Shown: positions 37,402-47,918, counted from the first letter of the stretch. The stretch: DNA of 64,000 bases from Methanobacterium veterum (GCF_000745485.1 NZ_KN050693.1:185245-249244), one strand, 5' to 3'. Made by a program: numbers and translations. Notes: a model not told the origin generated them from the sequence alone.

Positions 37402-39756
37402 GTGACACCGAAAAACAAACCTAAAGAATTCAAAAATGATTTTTGGAAGTCAAAAAATTTCAAAGTCTCAATTGGTGAAATAGTTGAAAAAAAGGAAGTG
37501 GAAACAGCTCCTGAATCGATGGGGCCGACCCCTAAACCTAATGTAACTGATTTAAGATCTTGGGACATGAAATTACTGGAAAGATATGAACCATTCTACG
37601 CACCTTTCTGTGATATGTGCTGTTTATGTACATTTGGAAAGTGTGATTTAACTGGTAAAAAAGGGGCATGTGGAATTGATATACAGGCTCAGCAAGCAAG
37701 AATAGTGCTTTTAGCCTGTTGTATTGGGACGGCTGCTCATGCTGGACATGCACGTCACCTTGTTGACCATTTAATAGAAAAATATGGGGCTGATTTTGCA
37801 ATTGATCTTGGAATGAATATAGACATAGAAGCTCCATTGATAAGGACACTTATAGGTAAAAAGCCTAAGAAACTGGGCGATTTAAAAGAAGTACTTAGTT
37901 ATACTGAAGAGCAATTATCACACCTTCTTTCAGCCTGCCATACTGGACAGGAGGGCAGTCATCTTGATTTTGAATCAAAAGCAATGCATGCAGGACTTAT
38001 GGATGACCTTGCAAGAGAGGCAGGGGATCTTGCACAGATTGTAGCCCTTGGAATGCCTGAAGGGGATGAAAATGCTCCTTTAATAGAAATGGGGCTTGGA
38101 ACAATTGACAGCAAAAAACCTGTAGTTCTGTGTATAGGGCATAATGTAGTCCCAGGTGCTGGAATAATGGACTATATGGAAGATCATGGTCTTGAAGAAG
38201 ATGTAGAAGTGTGCGGGATATGCTGTGCCGCTATTGATATTTCAAGATACAATAAAGCAGCTAAAGTGGTAGGGCCACTTTCAAAGCAGCTTAAATTCAT
38301 TAGAAGTGGTGTTGCAGATGTAATAGTTGTTGATGAGCAATGTATACGGACAGATGTGCTTGAAGAAGCCGTAAAAAATAAAGCAGCAGTCATAGCCACT
38401 ACAGATAAAATGTGTCTTGGACTTCCAGACCTTACAGATGAAGATGCAGATGAAATAGTTTCAAAACTTGTTTGCAGGGAGATTGATGGGGCTTTAATAC
38501 TTGATCCTGAAAAAGTTGGTGAAGTTGCCACAAGGGTAGCAATGAAAATTGCAGATGAACGTGAAAACCTCAAAATACTTCCAGATCTTGACGAAATTCA
38601 GGAAATGGCTAAAGAATGTACTGAATGCGGATGGTGTGTACGTGTATGTCCAAACGGTAAACCTATGATGGATGCAGTTGTTGCAGCTGGTAAAGGCGAT
38701 TTTTCTAAATTTGTTGAGCTGTACGAATACGACACATGTTATTCCTGCGGCCGGTGTGAACAGGAGTGTGAAAGGGAACTTCCGCTCATGTCAATGATTA
38801 CCAAGGTGGGAGAACACTACATAAAAGACCAGAAGTACAATATGAGGGCAGGTAGGGGGCCAGTTCAGGATGTTGAAATAAGAAGAGTAGGTGCCCCAAT
38901 TGTTCTTGGAGATATTCCTGGAGTTATAGCATTTGTAGGGTGCTCAAATTATCCTGAAGGCGGTTTAGAAGTTGCAAAAATGGCAGAAGAATTCCTCGAG
39001 CGAAATTACATAGTTGTAACTACTGGTTGTGGTGCAATGTCTATAGGGGAATACAGAGATGAGGAAGGAAAAACACTCTATGAAAGGTATGGTGGAGAAT
39101 TCGATGCTAAAGGTCTTGTAAACATGGGTTCATGTGTTTCAAATGCCCATGTTTCAGGTGCATGTATAAAGATAGCCAATATTTTTGCTCAGAAACCCCT
39201 TGAAGGAAACTTCGAAGAAATCGCAGATTACATATTAAATAGAGTGGGTGCATGCGGTGTTGCATGGGGTGCTTATTCCCAGAAAGCTGCCGCAATAGCA
39301 ACTGGAGTTAACAGATGGGGAATACCCGTTGTTGTAGGACCGCACGGATCTAAATATCGTAGACTTTACTTAGGAAGAACCGATAAGAAAGAAAAATGGA
39401 ACCTTAATGATTTAAGGTCTGGTGAAGTAATTGAAGGAGAACCAGCACCTGAGCACTTGATGTACGCAGCTGAAAACCGCGGGGAAGCAACCGTGATGAT
39501 TGCAAAATTATGTATAAGGCCTAATGACACTCCAAAAGGAAGACAGATAAAATTAAATCATTATATAGACCTTCACAAGAAGTATTTTGGTATTATACCT
39601 GATGACATCTCTAAATTTATAAGAAATGAGAAAGACATCCCTATAACCTACAAGAAAGACGTTATGAATATGCTGGAAGAGGCAGGCTGGGAACCACGTG
39701 CACTTCCGCAGGAACCATCCACAATGGCCTTTAGGGAAAAAGCAAGGGGTAAATGA
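37402..39756 (+). CDS. cdhA: CO dehydrogenase/acetyl-CoA synthase alpha subunit
   Basis: The 784-residue Ni-Fe CO dehydrogenase has the N-terminal cluster motif [12 protein letters not shown] (about 70-81) and two ferredoxin-like motifs, [12 protein letters not shown] and [12 protein letters not shown] (about 410-460). The C-cluster ligands follow ([32 protein letters not shown]). It catalyses CO/CO2 interconversion, feeding acetyl-CoA synthesis for carbon fixation. The start is taken as GTG 37402 because GGTGA stands five bases upstream; the frame also offers TTG 37390 and GTG 37393. It is the first of seven genes on one strand. Confidence 0.96.
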   Translation: MTPKNKPKEFKNDFWKSKNFKVSIGEIVEKKEVETAPESMGPTPKPNVTDLRSWDMKLLERYEPFYAPFCDMCCLCTFGKCDLTGKKGACGIDIQAQQARIVLLACCIGTAAHAGHARHLVDHLIEKYGADFAIDLGMNIDIEAPLIRTLIGKKPKKLGDLKEVLSYTEEQLSHLLSACHTGQEGSHLDFESKAMHAGLMDDLAREAGDLAQIVALGMPEGDENAPLIEMGLGTIDSKKPVVLCIGHNVVPGAGIMDYMEDHGLEEDVEVCGICCAAIDISRYNKAAKVVGPLSKQLKFIRSGVADVIVVDEQCIRTDVLEEAVKNKAAVIATTDKMCLGLPDLTDEDADEIVSKLVCREIDGALILDPEKVGEVATRVAMKIADERENLKILPDLDEIQEMAKECTECGWCVRVCPNGKPMMDAVVAAGKGDFSKFVELYEYDTCYSCGRCEQECERELPLMSMITKVGEHYIKDQKYNMRAGRGPVQDVEIRRVGAPIVLGDIPGVIAFVGCSNYPEGGLEVAKMAEEFLERNYIVVTTGCGAMSIGEYRDEEGKTLYERYGGEFDAKGLVNMGSCVSNAHVSGACIKIANIFAQKPLEGNFEEIADYILNRVGACGVAWGAYSQKAAAIATGVNRWGIPVVVGPHGSKYRRLYLGRTDKKEKWNLNDLRSGEVIEGEPAPEHLMYAAENRGEATVMIAKLCIRPNDTPKGRQIKLNHYIDLHKKYFGIIPDDISKFIRNEKDIPITYKKDVMNMLEEAGWEPRALPQEPSTMAFREKARGK

Positions 39757-39775
39757 TTGCATAAAAGGTGATTAA

Positions 39776-40285
39776 ATGAATGAAAGAGTAATCCCATGGC
39801 AACCGACAGTTATAGCCGGCCCAAAACAGGCGCTGCTTGTAACTCCAGAAACGGCAGAAATGATGCTTAAAAAAGCAAAAAGGCCTTTAATGGTAATGGG
39901 GCCTCTTGTAAAAGATAGTCCTGTATTATCACTCGCCGTACTAATTGCAGAAAAGTGGAATATTCCAATTGTAAGTACTGGAGATATGTTTAAAACACTA
40001 AATGAAGCAGATATTAAGAGCAAGCCTTATGGAGTAGTTGAAATTGTAAATCTTCTTAAAGATCCAGATTGGGGAGGAATAAATGGAGAAGGACAGCATG
40101 ATTTAGTCCTGTTTATTGGTGTAATTTATTATATAGGTTCTCAGGGACTTTCAACCCTGAAGCACTTTGCACCTCACCTTAAGACACTTACACTCTGTAA
40201 ATTTTTCCATTCCAATGCAGACGCATCGTTCCCTAATATGAAAGATGAAGAATGGATCAAATATCTTGAAAAATTAGCAGAATAA
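39776..40285 (+). CDS. cdhB: CO dehydrogenase/acetyl-CoA synthase epsilon subunit
   Basis: The 169-residue protein matches CdhB along its length ([21 protein letters not shown] near 38-58, and [42 protein letters not shown] toward the end). It binds the alpha subunit and probably helps pass electrons from the CODH clusters to flavin carriers. GGTGATTAA stands before the ATG. It lies 19 bases after cdhA and 34 before cdhC. Confidence 0.94.
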   Translation: MNERVIPWQPTVIAGPKQALLVTPETAEMMLKKAKRPLMVMGPLVKDSPVLSLAVLIAEKWNIPIVSTGDMFKTLNEADIKSKPYGVVEIVNLLKDPDWGGINGEGQHDLVLFIGVIYYIGSQGLSTLKHFAPHLKTLTLCKFFHSNADASFPNMKDEEWIKYLEKLAE

Positions 40286-40319
40286 CTTATAAAGCGAATA
40301 AGAATCATGGAGGAATTTA

Positions 40320-41708
40320 ATGTTTGAGGATATACCTGTTGATGTTAGCCCAATGTATGAAGGAGAACGTATAAGATCAGCAAATATGTTTGTTGAACTT
40401 GCAGGCCCTAAATCTGTCGGTGCAGAACTAATTCAAGTTGCAGACGGCGTTGAAGACGGCAAGATAGAAGTCGTAGGTCCTGAACTCAGTGACATGAAGG
40501 AAGGGGAAATCTATCCTTTCGGGATACTTGCACAAATTCAAGGAGAAAAACTCGAAAAAGAGTTAGAAGGAGTTATCGAACGTAGGATACATGAACTATG
40601 TAACTATGTTAAAGGTTTCATGCACCTGAACCAGCGAGACCAGATATGGTGCCGTGTGAGTAAAGAATCAGTAAATGCAGGATTTAAGCTTGAAGATCTT
40701 GGAAAAGCGCTTTCAATTCTCCTTAAGGAAGAGTTTCCAATCATAGAAAAAATATCAGTCAGCATACTTACAGAAGAAAGCGAAGTAGAATCATTCTTAG
40801 AAACAGCACGAGCACAGTATGAAGTAAGAGATGCAAGGGCAAGAGAATTGAGCGATGAGGATGTTGATGTATTCTACGGTTGTACAATGTGCCAATCATT
40901 TGCACCAAGTCACGTGTGTATTGTTACACCAGATAGAACCGCACTTTGTGGAGCTATAAATTGGTTTGACTGCAGAGCTGCAGCTAAAATGGATCCTGAT
41001 GGGCCAATATTTGAAGTAGAAAAAGGTGAAGTTTTAGATGATGTAAGGGGTGAGTACAGCAATGTAAACACTGTCATGGCTGAAAAATCACAGGGTATAA
41101 CTGAAAGAGTATATTTACACAGTGTATTTGAATATCCTCACACTTCATGTGGGTGTTTTGAAGCGGTCGCATTTTATATTCCTGAACTTGATGGAATTGG
41201 AATAGTAGATCGTGACTTTAGGGGAGAAACTCCGCTTGGAATTCCATTTTCGGCAATGGCTGGGCAGTGTTCTGGTGGAAAACAGGTAGAAGGATTTACA
41301 GGGCTTAGTCTAGAATACATGAGATCACCTAAGTTTTTACAGGCAGATGGAAGTTATGAAAGGATAATTTGGCTCCCAAAAGAGATAAAAGAGTCTCTAA
41401 CTGATTTCATACCTGAAGAGTTATTTGATAAAATTCCAACTGAAGAGGATGCATCAAGCATTAAAGAAATCCGAAGATTCCTGCGCGAATCAGAACATCC
41501 TGTAATTGAAAGATTAAAAGCATCTAAAGCAGCTGCAGCAGAACCTGAAATTGTGGAAAATGAAACAGAAGAAGTTGAAGTATCTGAAGCTCCAATGGCC
41601 CAGATTGCATATGCACCTGAAATTTCAGTGCCGGCAGCTGGTGGAGTTAGAATAATACTTAAAAACGCTAAAGTCTACGCTGAAAAGATAATAATCAAAA
41701 GGAAATAG
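40320..41708 (+). CDS. cdhC: Acetyl-CoA synthase (beta) subunit of the CODH/ACS complex
   Basis: The 462-residue subunit carries the A-cluster where CO, a methyl group and CoA are joined. Ligand motifs are DVFYGCTMCQSFAPSHVC (about 183-200), RTALCGAINW and HTSCGCFEAVAF (about 276-287). The C-terminal 70 residues are a flexible acidic/alanine-rich tail (KAAAAEPEIVENETEEVEV). As in other archaea, it lacks the large N-terminal CODH-binding domain of bacterial ACS. GGAGGAATTTA precedes the ATG. Confidence 0.95.
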   Translation: MFEDIPVDVSPMYEGERIRSANMFVELAGPKSVGAELIQVADGVEDGKIEVVGPELSDMKEGEIYPFGILAQIQGEKLEKELEGVIERRIHELCNYVKGFMHLNQRDQIWCRVSKESVNAGFKLEDLGKALSILLKEEFPIIEKISVSILTEESEVESFLETARAQYEVRDARARELSDEDVDVFYGCTMCQSFAPSHVCIVTPDRTALCGAINWFDCRAAAKMDPDGPIFEVEKGEVLDDVRGEYSNVNTVMAEKSQGITERVYLHSVFEYPHTSCGCFEAVAFYIPELDGIGIVDRDFRGETPLGIPFSAMAGQCSGGKQVEGFTGLSLEYMRSPKFLQADGSYERIIWLPKEIKESLTDFIPEELFDKIPTEEDASSIKEIRRFLRESEHPVIERLKASKAAAAEPEIVENETEEVEVSEAPMAQIAYAPEISVPAAGGVRIILKNAKVYAEKIIIKRK

Positions 41709-41735
41709 CTTTAAATTTAAATGAGAGGTAGCTTA

Positions 41736-42497
41736 GTGATAATAGCAGTAAGTGGAAAGGGGGGAACTGGTAAAAGCATGATTACTTCCCTCATTGTTAG
41801 ATCCTTAAAATCATGTGGTAAAGATATATTGGCGATTGATGCGGATCCTGATTCCAATTTACCAGAAGCCCTTGGAATAGATGTTGAAAAGACGGTAGGT
41901 GATGTTAGAGAAGAGCTCAAAAAGGACACTGCAGCAGGCAATATCCCTAAAGAATCAAATAAGTGGGACATACTTGATTATAAAATCATGGAATCCATTG
42001 TTGAAACTCCTGATTTTGATCTCCTTGTAATGGGAAGGCCAGAAGGAAGCGGCTGTTACTGCGCTGTAAATAACATGCTCCGAAAGATCATTGAAACACT
42101 TACCTCTAACTATGATATAATTGTCATTGATACAGAGGCAGGACTTGAGCATTTAAGCAGGAGAACAACTCAAAATGTTGATATCATGCTTGTAGTGACT
42201 GATAGATCAAAAAGAGGGATTTTAACAGCAAAAAGGATCGGTGACCTTTCAGACGAACTTGATATCCAGTTTAAAAAGATGTATTTAATATTAAACCGTG
42301 CTGTCCCTGGAAAAGAGGAAGAAACAATTAAAAAAATTAATGAAATTGGACTGGACCTTATTGGAACAGTATATGAAGACGAAACTGTTGCTGAATATGA
42401 TATTGAAGGAAAACCATTGATGTACCTTCCAGATGATTCTGCATCTGTAACTGCAGTTTCTGAAATTGTTTCGAAGGTTTTAGATTTAAACGTATAA
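41736..42497 (+). CDS. cooC: CooC-like nickel-insertion ATPase
   Basis: The 253-residue MinD/ParA-type ATPase has the deviant Walker A motif SGKGGTGKS at about 5-13 and a Cys-x-Cys motif (GSGCYCAVNN near 105) that binds nickel in CooC proteins. Its job is ATP-driven maturation of the C-cluster or A-cluster of CODH/ACS. The start is placed at GTG 41736, six bases after GAGGT; the in-frame ATG at 41721 has no ribosome site. It sits in the middle of the operon between cdhC and cdhD, as is usual in methanogens. Confidence 0.92.
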   Translation: MIIAVSGKGGTGKSMITSLIVRSLKSCGKDILAIDADPDSNLPEALGIDVEKTVGDVREELKKDTAAGNIPKESNKWDILDYKIMESIVETPDFDLLVMGRPEGSGCYCAVNNMLRKIIETLTSNYDIIVIDTEAGLEHLSRRTTQNVDIMLVVTDRSKRGILTAKRIGDLSDELDIQFKKMYLILNRAVPGKEEETIKKINEIGLDLIGTVYEDETVAEYDIEGKPLMYLPDDSASVTAVSEIVSKVLDLNV

Positions 42498-42521
42498 CAA
42501 AAAATTGAAGGATGTGGGTTT

Positions 42522-43688
42522 ATGGATAAAATGACACAACTTCTTAAACTACTTGAAAAAACAGATTCTATAGAAATAAATGAATTTAGAATGGACTTTG
42601 AAGAATTAGAACTTCAAATAATGCCAGCTATTCAGCAGGCTGTTCAAAGGGTCGAAAGACAGGTTGAACAGGCAGGAATAAAAGAAGGAATAATATCGGA
42701 GATTGAAGAATTTTCACCTCCAATCCACGAATACCCCGGATCGGTAGCAGAAGTTCAGCTTGGTGCGGGTTCAAGAAAGCCAGTATTTTTAGGAGGACAA
42801 AACGCACTGTACCGTTTTGAAGAACCTCAGCCAAATCCTCCTGTTGTTACATTTGATGTTTTTGATATTCCGATGCCCGGGCTTCCAAAACCGATAAGGG
42901 AACATTTTGAAGATGTTATGGAACATCCTGGTGACTGGGCTAAAAAGGCCGTTAAGGACTTTGGAGCCAATATGGTAACTATACACTTGATTGGAACTGG
43001 ACCAAAAGTTATGGATAAAACTCCTCAGCAGGCTGCAGCAGATATTGAAGAAGTTTTACAGGCTGTAGATGTACCTTTAGTTATAGGTGGTTCCGGTGAC
43101 CCGCAAAAGGATCCAATTGTTCTTGAAGCAGCAGCAGCAGCTGCTGAAGATGAAAGATGTCTTCTTGCATCAGCAAACATGGATTTAGACTACAAAAAAG
43201 TTGCAAAAGCAGCAGTAGACTACAATCATGCGGTTCTCTCATGGGCTATAACAGATATCAACATGCAGAAAACCTTAAACAAATACCTTATGAAAGAAGG
43301 TTTAACTCAAAATGATATTGTAATGGACCCTACAACATGTGCACTTGGTTACGGTATTGAATTTTCAATAGATGTTATAACCAGAACAAGACTCGCCGCA
43401 CTTAAAGGAGATACAGACTTACAAATGCCAATGTCTTCCGGAACAACCAATGCATGGGGTTCTCGTGAGGCATGGATGAAAAAAGAAGAATGGGGACCAA
43501 CTGAGTACAGGGGACCAATCTGGGAAATAGTAACTGGACTTACCATGATGCTTTGTGGTGTTGATATATTTATGATGCTCCATCCACAATCCGTAAAAAT
43601 GCTAAGGGAAATTGGAGAAACATTTACAAAAGAATATATGACCACAGAAGTTCCAGATATCTCAAACTGGATTACTCAACTGGGGTAA
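42522..43688 (+). CDS. cdhD: CODH/ACS corrinoid protein, delta subunit
   Basis: The 388-residue TIM-barrel protein matches CdhD: FLGGQNALYRFEEPQPNPPVV near 86-106, LVIGGSGDPQKDPIVLE near 185, and DPTTCALGYGIEFSID with its closing motifs. With CdhE it forms the corrinoid iron-sulfur protein that moves a methyl group from tetrahydromethanopterin to the A-cluster. It is 24 bases after cooC and 14 before cdhE, with AAGGATGTGGG as the ribosome site. Confidence 0.95.
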   Translation: MDKMTQLLKLLEKTDSIEINEFRMDFEELELQIMPAIQQAVQRVERQVEQAGIKEGIISEIEEFSPPIHEYPGSVAEVQLGAGSRKPVFLGGQNALYRFEEPQPNPPVVTFDVFDIPMPGLPKPIREHFEDVMEHPGDWAKKAVKDFGANMVTIHLIGTGPKVMDKTPQQAAADIEEVLQAVDVPLVIGGSGDPQKDPIVLEAAAAAAEDERCLLASANMDLDYKKVAKAAVDYNHAVLSWAITDINMQKTLNKYLMKEGLTQNDIVMDPTTCALGYGIEFSIDVITRTRLAALKGDTDLQMPMSSGTTNAWGSREAWMKKEEWGPTEYRGPIWEIVTGLTMMLCGVDIFMMLHPQSVKMLREIGETFTKEYMTTEVPDISNWITQLG

Positions 43689-43702
43689 AAGGAGGTTTTA
43701 AA

Positions 43703-45076
43703 ATGGCCGTTACTGCAATGGATGTTTACAGACTACTTCCAAAAACAAACTGTGCAAAATGTGGAGAGGCATCGTGCATGGCATTTGCCACAAAACTCTC
43801 TGAAAAAGAAACAGATCTTGAACTATGCACACAACTTTCAGCTAATGAAGCTGATAAACTTGCAGATGTATTAGCACCTGCTGTAAGAGAAATAATGATA
43901 GGTAAAGGCAATAAAGCCATGATGGTTGGTGGAGATGAAGTCCTTTACAGATATGAACTAACTTATTACAATCCAACTCCTCTTGTAATTGATATAAGTG
44001 ATGACATGGACCCTGCTGAATTTGAAGAGAGGGTCAAAAAGATAGAAGGCACTGAATTTGAAAGAACCGGAGAATTACTCACACTTGATGCTATAGCACT
44101 TAGAAATAAGTCCGGTGACGTCTCAAAATTCAAAGAGGCTGCAGAAAAACTTAAAAGTTCTAAACTAGCGTTAGTATTATGTTCATTTGATCCAGAAGCT
44201 ATGAAAGCTGCACTTGAGGCTGTTGGAGATGAACGTCCGCTGATCTATGGTGCAACAGAAAACAATATAGAGGAAATGGCGGCACTTGCACTTGAGTACA
44301 ACTGTCCAATTGCACTATTTGTTCCAAATGACCTTGAAAAAATGAAGGAACTCTCAAGAATCTTGAGGACTAAAGGAATTAAGGACATAATCCTTGACCC
44401 TGGAACCTTTGTAAATGATGGAATTGGTGATACCCTTGATAACTTTGTCATGATGAGGAGGCTTGCAGTTGAAGAAAGAGATGATGATTTCAGATTCCCA
44501 ATTTTAGGAGTTCCAGCAATTGCATGGCTTGATAATGGTGAAGATGATATTAATACTGCGATAAAAGAAGCTACAATTGCAGCCACACTTATGGATAAAT
44601 ATGCAGATATGATGATAATCCATGGAACTGAAATATGGGAGCTAATCCCTGTTTTAACATTAAGACAAAGTGTTTACACTGATCCAAGGAAACCTCAAGC
44701 AGTAGATCCTGGATTGTATGAATTTGGTGAAATAAATGAAGATTCACCTGTCGCTTTAACTACAAACTTTGCTCTCACCTATTACACAGTTGAGGGTGAC
44801 CTGAAGGCCGGGAAAGCCAACGGTTATTTACTGGTACTTGATACCGAAGGTAGAGCTGTCGATGTGTCAGTAGCTGGCAGCCAGTTTAATGGTAAAGCCG
44901 TGGCAGATCTAATAAAAGAAACAGGTATTGAAGACAAGGTAAAAACCAGAAAAATGGTTATTCCCGGCCTTGGGGCACCAGTAAGTGGCGAAATCGAAGA
45001 TGAAAGTGGATGGGAAATTTTGGTAGGACCAAGGGACTCATCAGCTCTGGCAGATTTCCTTAGAGAAAAAATGTAA
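43703..45076 (+). CDS. cdhE: CODH/ACS corrinoid iron-sulfur protein, gamma subunit
   Basis: The 457-residue subunit begins with a 4Fe-4S motif LPKTNCAKCGEASCMAFA (about 12-29) and a later Cys, typical of the CFeSP large subunit. A TIM barrel and a C-terminal cobamide-binding domain follow (VDVSVAGSQFNGKAVADLIKE near 400). It carries the methyl-corrinoid and, with CdhD, delivers the methyl group to CdhC. GGAGGTTTTAAA before the ATG is one of the strongest ribosome sites in the window. Confidence 0.95.
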   Translation: MAVTAMDVYRLLPKTNCAKCGEASCMAFATKLSEKETDLELCTQLSANEADKLADVLAPAVREIMIGKGNKAMMVGGDEVLYRYELTYYNPTPLVIDISDDMDPAEFEERVKKIEGTEFERTGELLTLDAIALRNKSGDVSKFKEAAEKLKSSKLALVLCSFDPEAMKAALEAVGDERPLIYGATENNIEEMAALALEYNCPIALFVPNDLEKMKELSRILRTKGIKDIILDPGTFVNDGIGDTLDNFVMMRRLAVEERDDDFRFPILGVPAIAWLDNGEDDINTAIKEATIAATLMDKYADMMIIHGTEIWELIPVLTLRQSVYTDPRKPQAVDPGLYEFGEINEDSPVALTTNFALTYYTVEGDLKAGKANGYLLVLDTEGRAVDVSVAGSQFNGKAVADLIKETGIEDKVKTRKMVIPGLGAPVSGEIEDESGWEILVGPRDSSALADFLREKM

Positions 45077-45089
45077 TTAGGTAGATAGT

Positions 45090-45557
45090 ATGAAAACATT
45101 GATGGTAATTGACCCAAAAATGTGTTCTGAGTGTAAAGACTGTATCACCGCATGTGAAAAAGAACACGGAACCGCAAGGGCAAAAAAAAGCAGTTCAATT
45201 CCAATTTTCTGTCTGCAGTGTCATCCAGACAAAGCACCATGTGCTAGAATATGTCCAACTGGGGCCATAAAAGAGGAAGATGGAACTCTTATAGTGAACG
45301 AAGATGCATGTATAGTCTGCAAGCTCTGTTTGATAGCATGCCCTATAGGAATGCCAGTAATTGACGAAGATAAAAAAGCAGTTCAAAAATGTACTTTATG
45401 CATGGAATCTGACAGAATACTTCCTGCATGTGTTGAAGCATGTAAAGACAATGTTTTAAAGGTATTTTCAGTTGAAGAACTAGAAAAACTGAAGTCAGAC
45501 GTTTCATTTGCAAAGGTTCTTGAAGAGACCCTAAAAATGTGTCAGGATAAGTTATAG
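45090..45557 (+). CDS. 4Fe-4S ferredoxin of the cdh operon
   Basis: The 155-residue protein has four clusters' worth of cysteines: CSECKDCITACEKEH (about 11-25), CLQCHPDKAPCARICP (about 46-61), CIVCKLCLIACPIGMP (about 74-89) and CTLCMESDRILPACVEAC (about 101-118). This is the CooF/HycB layout. It ends the cdh operon 14 bases after cdhE, so it likely carries electrons between CODH/ACS and a hydrogenase or heterodisulfide system. AGGTAGATAGT precedes the ATG. Confidence 0.92.
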   Translation: MKTLMVIDPKMCSECKDCITACEKEHGTARAKKSSSIPIFCLQCHPDKAPCARICPTGAIKEEDGTLIVNEDACIVCKLCLIACPIGMPVIDEDKKAVQKCTLCMESDRILPACVEACKDNVLKVFSVEELEKLKSDVSFAKVLEETLKMCQDKL

Positions 45558-45634
45558 AACTTATCCATCTATTTAATTTTTGATTCTGCATTTTAAGCTT
45601 AAATTTATTCTACTTTGGTTTGTAATTAGTTGAT

Positions 45635-46150
45635 TTATTTTTTAATTTTACCGTCTACAATACAGATTCCCTCATTTTCCAGCATTTCTTTCTTCATTTC
45701 AGTACCACCGAAGAATCCACCCACATGTAAATCTGATTTTACAACGCGATGGCATGGAATTATTATTGGAAGATGGTTCCTGCCAATTGCAGTTCCAACT
45801 GCCCTGTAAGCTTTGGTTCCAATAGATTCTGAAATCTGTTTATATGTTCTAACTTCTCCGTATGGGATTTTTGCAACTTCTTGAAGCACTTTACTTTTAA
45901 AATCACTCTTATTAGGGATAACGGCTTCAAATTCTGTTTTTTTCCCATAATAGGCCATGCAAACATCTTTTGCATAATGTTCATATTCATCTGATAATTC
46001 AAAAGAAGTATATTCCTTTGAAATTTCGTCCAGCACACTTTTTTCATCTGTCTTTGGAAGGGTTGCCCTTAATATTTTTCCTTCACCAACTGCAACTGCA
46101 AAATACAGCTCTCCATCACTGTAGGTTGAAATTGTAACCTCGTTAGAAAT
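45635..46150 (-). CDS. ogt: Methylated-DNA--protein-cysteine methyltransferase
   Basis: The enzyme repairs O6-alkylguanine by moving the alkyl group to its own Cys in IIIPCHRVV. The helix-turn-helix region (YGEVRTYKQISESIGTK) and the GGFFGGTEMKKEMLENEG motif are present. The first canonical start is GTG 46036, giving 133 residues and cutting off half of the N-terminal domain. The frame continues upstream with NEVTISTYSDGELYFAVAVG, which fits that domain. It has no ATG, GTG or TTG, but ATT 46150 follows GGGGG by seven bases. With ATT the product is 171 residues, the family length. Confidence 0.85.
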   Translation of the reverse strand: MSNEVTISTYSDGELYFAVAVGEGKILRATLPKTDEKSVLDEISKEYTSFELSDEYEHYAKDVCMAYYGKKTEFEAVIPNKSDFKSKVLQEVAKIPYGEVRTYKQISESIGTKAYRAVGTAIGRNHLPIIIPCHRVVKSDLHVGGFFGGTEMKKEMLENEGICIVDGKIKK

Positions 46151-46221
46151 TTGAATTCCCCCTTTTAATCAGTGCACTTAATGATCTGTAAACTAAAAAT
46201 AAATTTTTCTATTTATCAAAA

Positions 46222-47571
46222 TTAAATATACACTCTGAAATTATCTATTATAAGATCTATGTCTTCTTTAGCCCTTTCAAAACTTTCATGGCCTCCAGAG
46301 AACCATAAATAGTACAGTAAATCATCTATTTTAAATGAAATAACCATAATTTTGGTGGGTGCAATATCATTTACATTTTCACCAATTATAGTATGTACAT
46401 CTATTCCTTCTGCTCTAAATTCCGTCTCAGATAGGATTGTGCTGTTTTGAATTATAAAAACATCTCTAATTGTATCTGCAACTTCTTTTGATGTAAGATC
46501 ACCTACATTGGTGTTTTTGTTGATGGAAAATGTGATATTGCCATTTGCAGAATTTCCTTTGACTATCTTCTTTTTATTTGCAGTAGAAATTACTTCCCAT
46601 GATCCTGGATAGTCAAATGATATTTCTCCGTCATCATAGGTTAGAATCTGCGTTGCATTTTCCATTTCTTTTAATGCTTCTTCCACTTTAACACGTACAT
46701 AAATATAAGGATCATCCAAAGCCTGAGTCAATGGTTTAAGTGCTTCTTCATCACCTATTTTCCCAAGGGCTTCTGCGGCTCTTCCCCTAACATATTTATT
46801 CCTGTCTTTAGTCCACCCAACAAGTATACTAATAAGGGGTTTAACCGCCCGTTTATCCCCTATTCTTCCCAGAGCTTCTGCGGCCCTTCCTCGAATATGC
46901 CAGTCCTCATTTTTTAAAAGATCTATAAGAGGTTCAACAGCAACATTTTTCATTTTTCCAAGGGCAACCACGGCTTTCCATCTAACGTCATTGTCTTCAT
47001 CGTTCAAGGCATCCATTAGACTTTCAATTGCTCTTTCATCCCCTATTTTTCCAAGTGCATCTGCAGCATACTTTCTAACGTGCCATTCATCATCACTTAA
47101 AGCTTCTATTAGACTATCTACTGCCCGCCCGTCCCCTATTTTTCCAAGTGCAGAAGCAGCAAATCTTCTAACTGCCCAGCTTTTATCATGTAATAAATAG
47201 ATTAAGGGATCTACAGCACGCATGTCTCCAATATTTCCAAGGGCCCACGCGGCTTTCCATCTAACTTCTTCGTCTTTATCATTTAAAGCTTTTATTAAAG
47301 GTTCTACAGCTCTCCTATCTCTTAGCACGCCCAGAGCCTCAGCTGCGGTTTCTCTTACAGAACCCATAACTGCGTAGTATTCATGCCATTCTTTATATTC
47401 AAGAACGTCTATGAGTGGAAATAATGCTCTACTATCTCCTATCTTTTTAAGAGCGGCAGCAGCCTCTTTTCGGATATTACAGTCATTAAATTTAAGAGCA
47501 CTTATTAGGCCTTCAACGTCCCTGGTTTTTTCCAACCGATCTATATTTGGTTTAATTTTACCAATTGCCAT
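46222..47571 (-). CDS. HEAT-repeat protein fused to a PsbP-like domain
   Basis: The 449-residue protein has about nine HEAT/PBS-lyase repeats (VxPLIxALxDxDxxVRxxAAxALGxIGD) over residues 15-300. A separate domain from about 310 starts with [17 protein letters not shown] and ends in IIDNFRVYI. This second domain matches the two lipoproteins at 13762 and 14602. There is no signal peptide, so it is cytosolic, unlike those relatives. The start is ATG 47571 with GAGGT upstream; the frame extends to 47637 but that part is hairpin-cluster DNA. The repeat array probably binds a protein partner. Confidence 0.85.
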   Translation of the reverse strand: MAIGKIKPNIDRLEKTRDVEGLISALKFNDCNIRKEAAAALKKIGDSRALFPLIDVLEYKEWHEYYAVMGSVRETAAEALGVLRDRRAVEPLIKALNDKDEEVRWKAAWALGNIGDMRAVDPLIYLLHDKSWAVRRFAASALGKIGDGRAVDSLIEALSDDEWHVRKYAADALGKIGDERAIESLMDALNDEDNDVRWKAVVALGKMKNVAVEPLIDLLKNEDWHIRGRAAEALGRIGDKRAVKPLISILVGWTKDRNKYVRGRAAEALGKIGDEEALKPLTQALDDPYIYVRVKVEEALKEMENATQILTYDDGEISFDYPGSWEVISTANKKKIVKGNSANGNITFSINKNTNVGDLTSKEVADTIRDVFIIQNSTILSETEFRAEGIDVHTIIGENVNDIAPTKIMVISFKIDDLLYYLWFSGGHESFERAKEDIDLIIDNFRVYI

Positions 47572-47580
47572 GTATAACCT

Positions 47581-47918
47581 CAAATTTTTAACAAAAATTT
47601 GGGGTTCGAAAAATCTTTTGATTTTTCTCAACCTCAAAATTTTGGGACCCTCAAACGCAAAGCATTCGAAAATTTTTAATTTTCGCGGTTACAAAATCGA
47701 AGCTTGCAAAAAACATAGTTTTTGCAGTCCTCGAAAACCGTAGGTTTTCGGGGCATGGAAAAATTCTACGAATTTTTCCGGTTGAAAATTTTCAAACATC
47801 GAAATTATAAATTTCGAATGCCCGAAAAATCTTCGATTTTTGAAGGATTTTGAGAGATTTTGTAAACATTTTTCTAAAATTCATAAGAATTTAGAGGCCA
47901 TGGGAAATCTGTGATTTC
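47581..47918. repeat. Hairpin cluster C: about eleven short stem-loops
   Basis: This is the largest cluster in the window. Clear stems include 47581-47601, 47608-47627, 47667-47685, 47732-47750 (CGAAAACC stem), 47757-47779 (10-bp GGAAAAATTC stem), 47800-47816 (CGAAATT stem), 47824-47842 and 47902-47918, plus palindromes at 47635-47644 and 47782-47795. One at 47706-47725 has a single-base bulge. The TTCGAAAAATC hairpin with CTCAAC linker is shared with cluster B, and TAAATTTCGAATGCC with cluster E. The first linker supplies the GAGGT ribosome site of the HEAT gene on the minus strand. Confidence 0.8.

Noticed and set aside
47572..47637. N-terminal extension of the HEAT protein to 47637
   Set aside because: The added 22 residues come from hairpin-cluster DNA, and a well-placed GAGGT marks the ATG at 47571.
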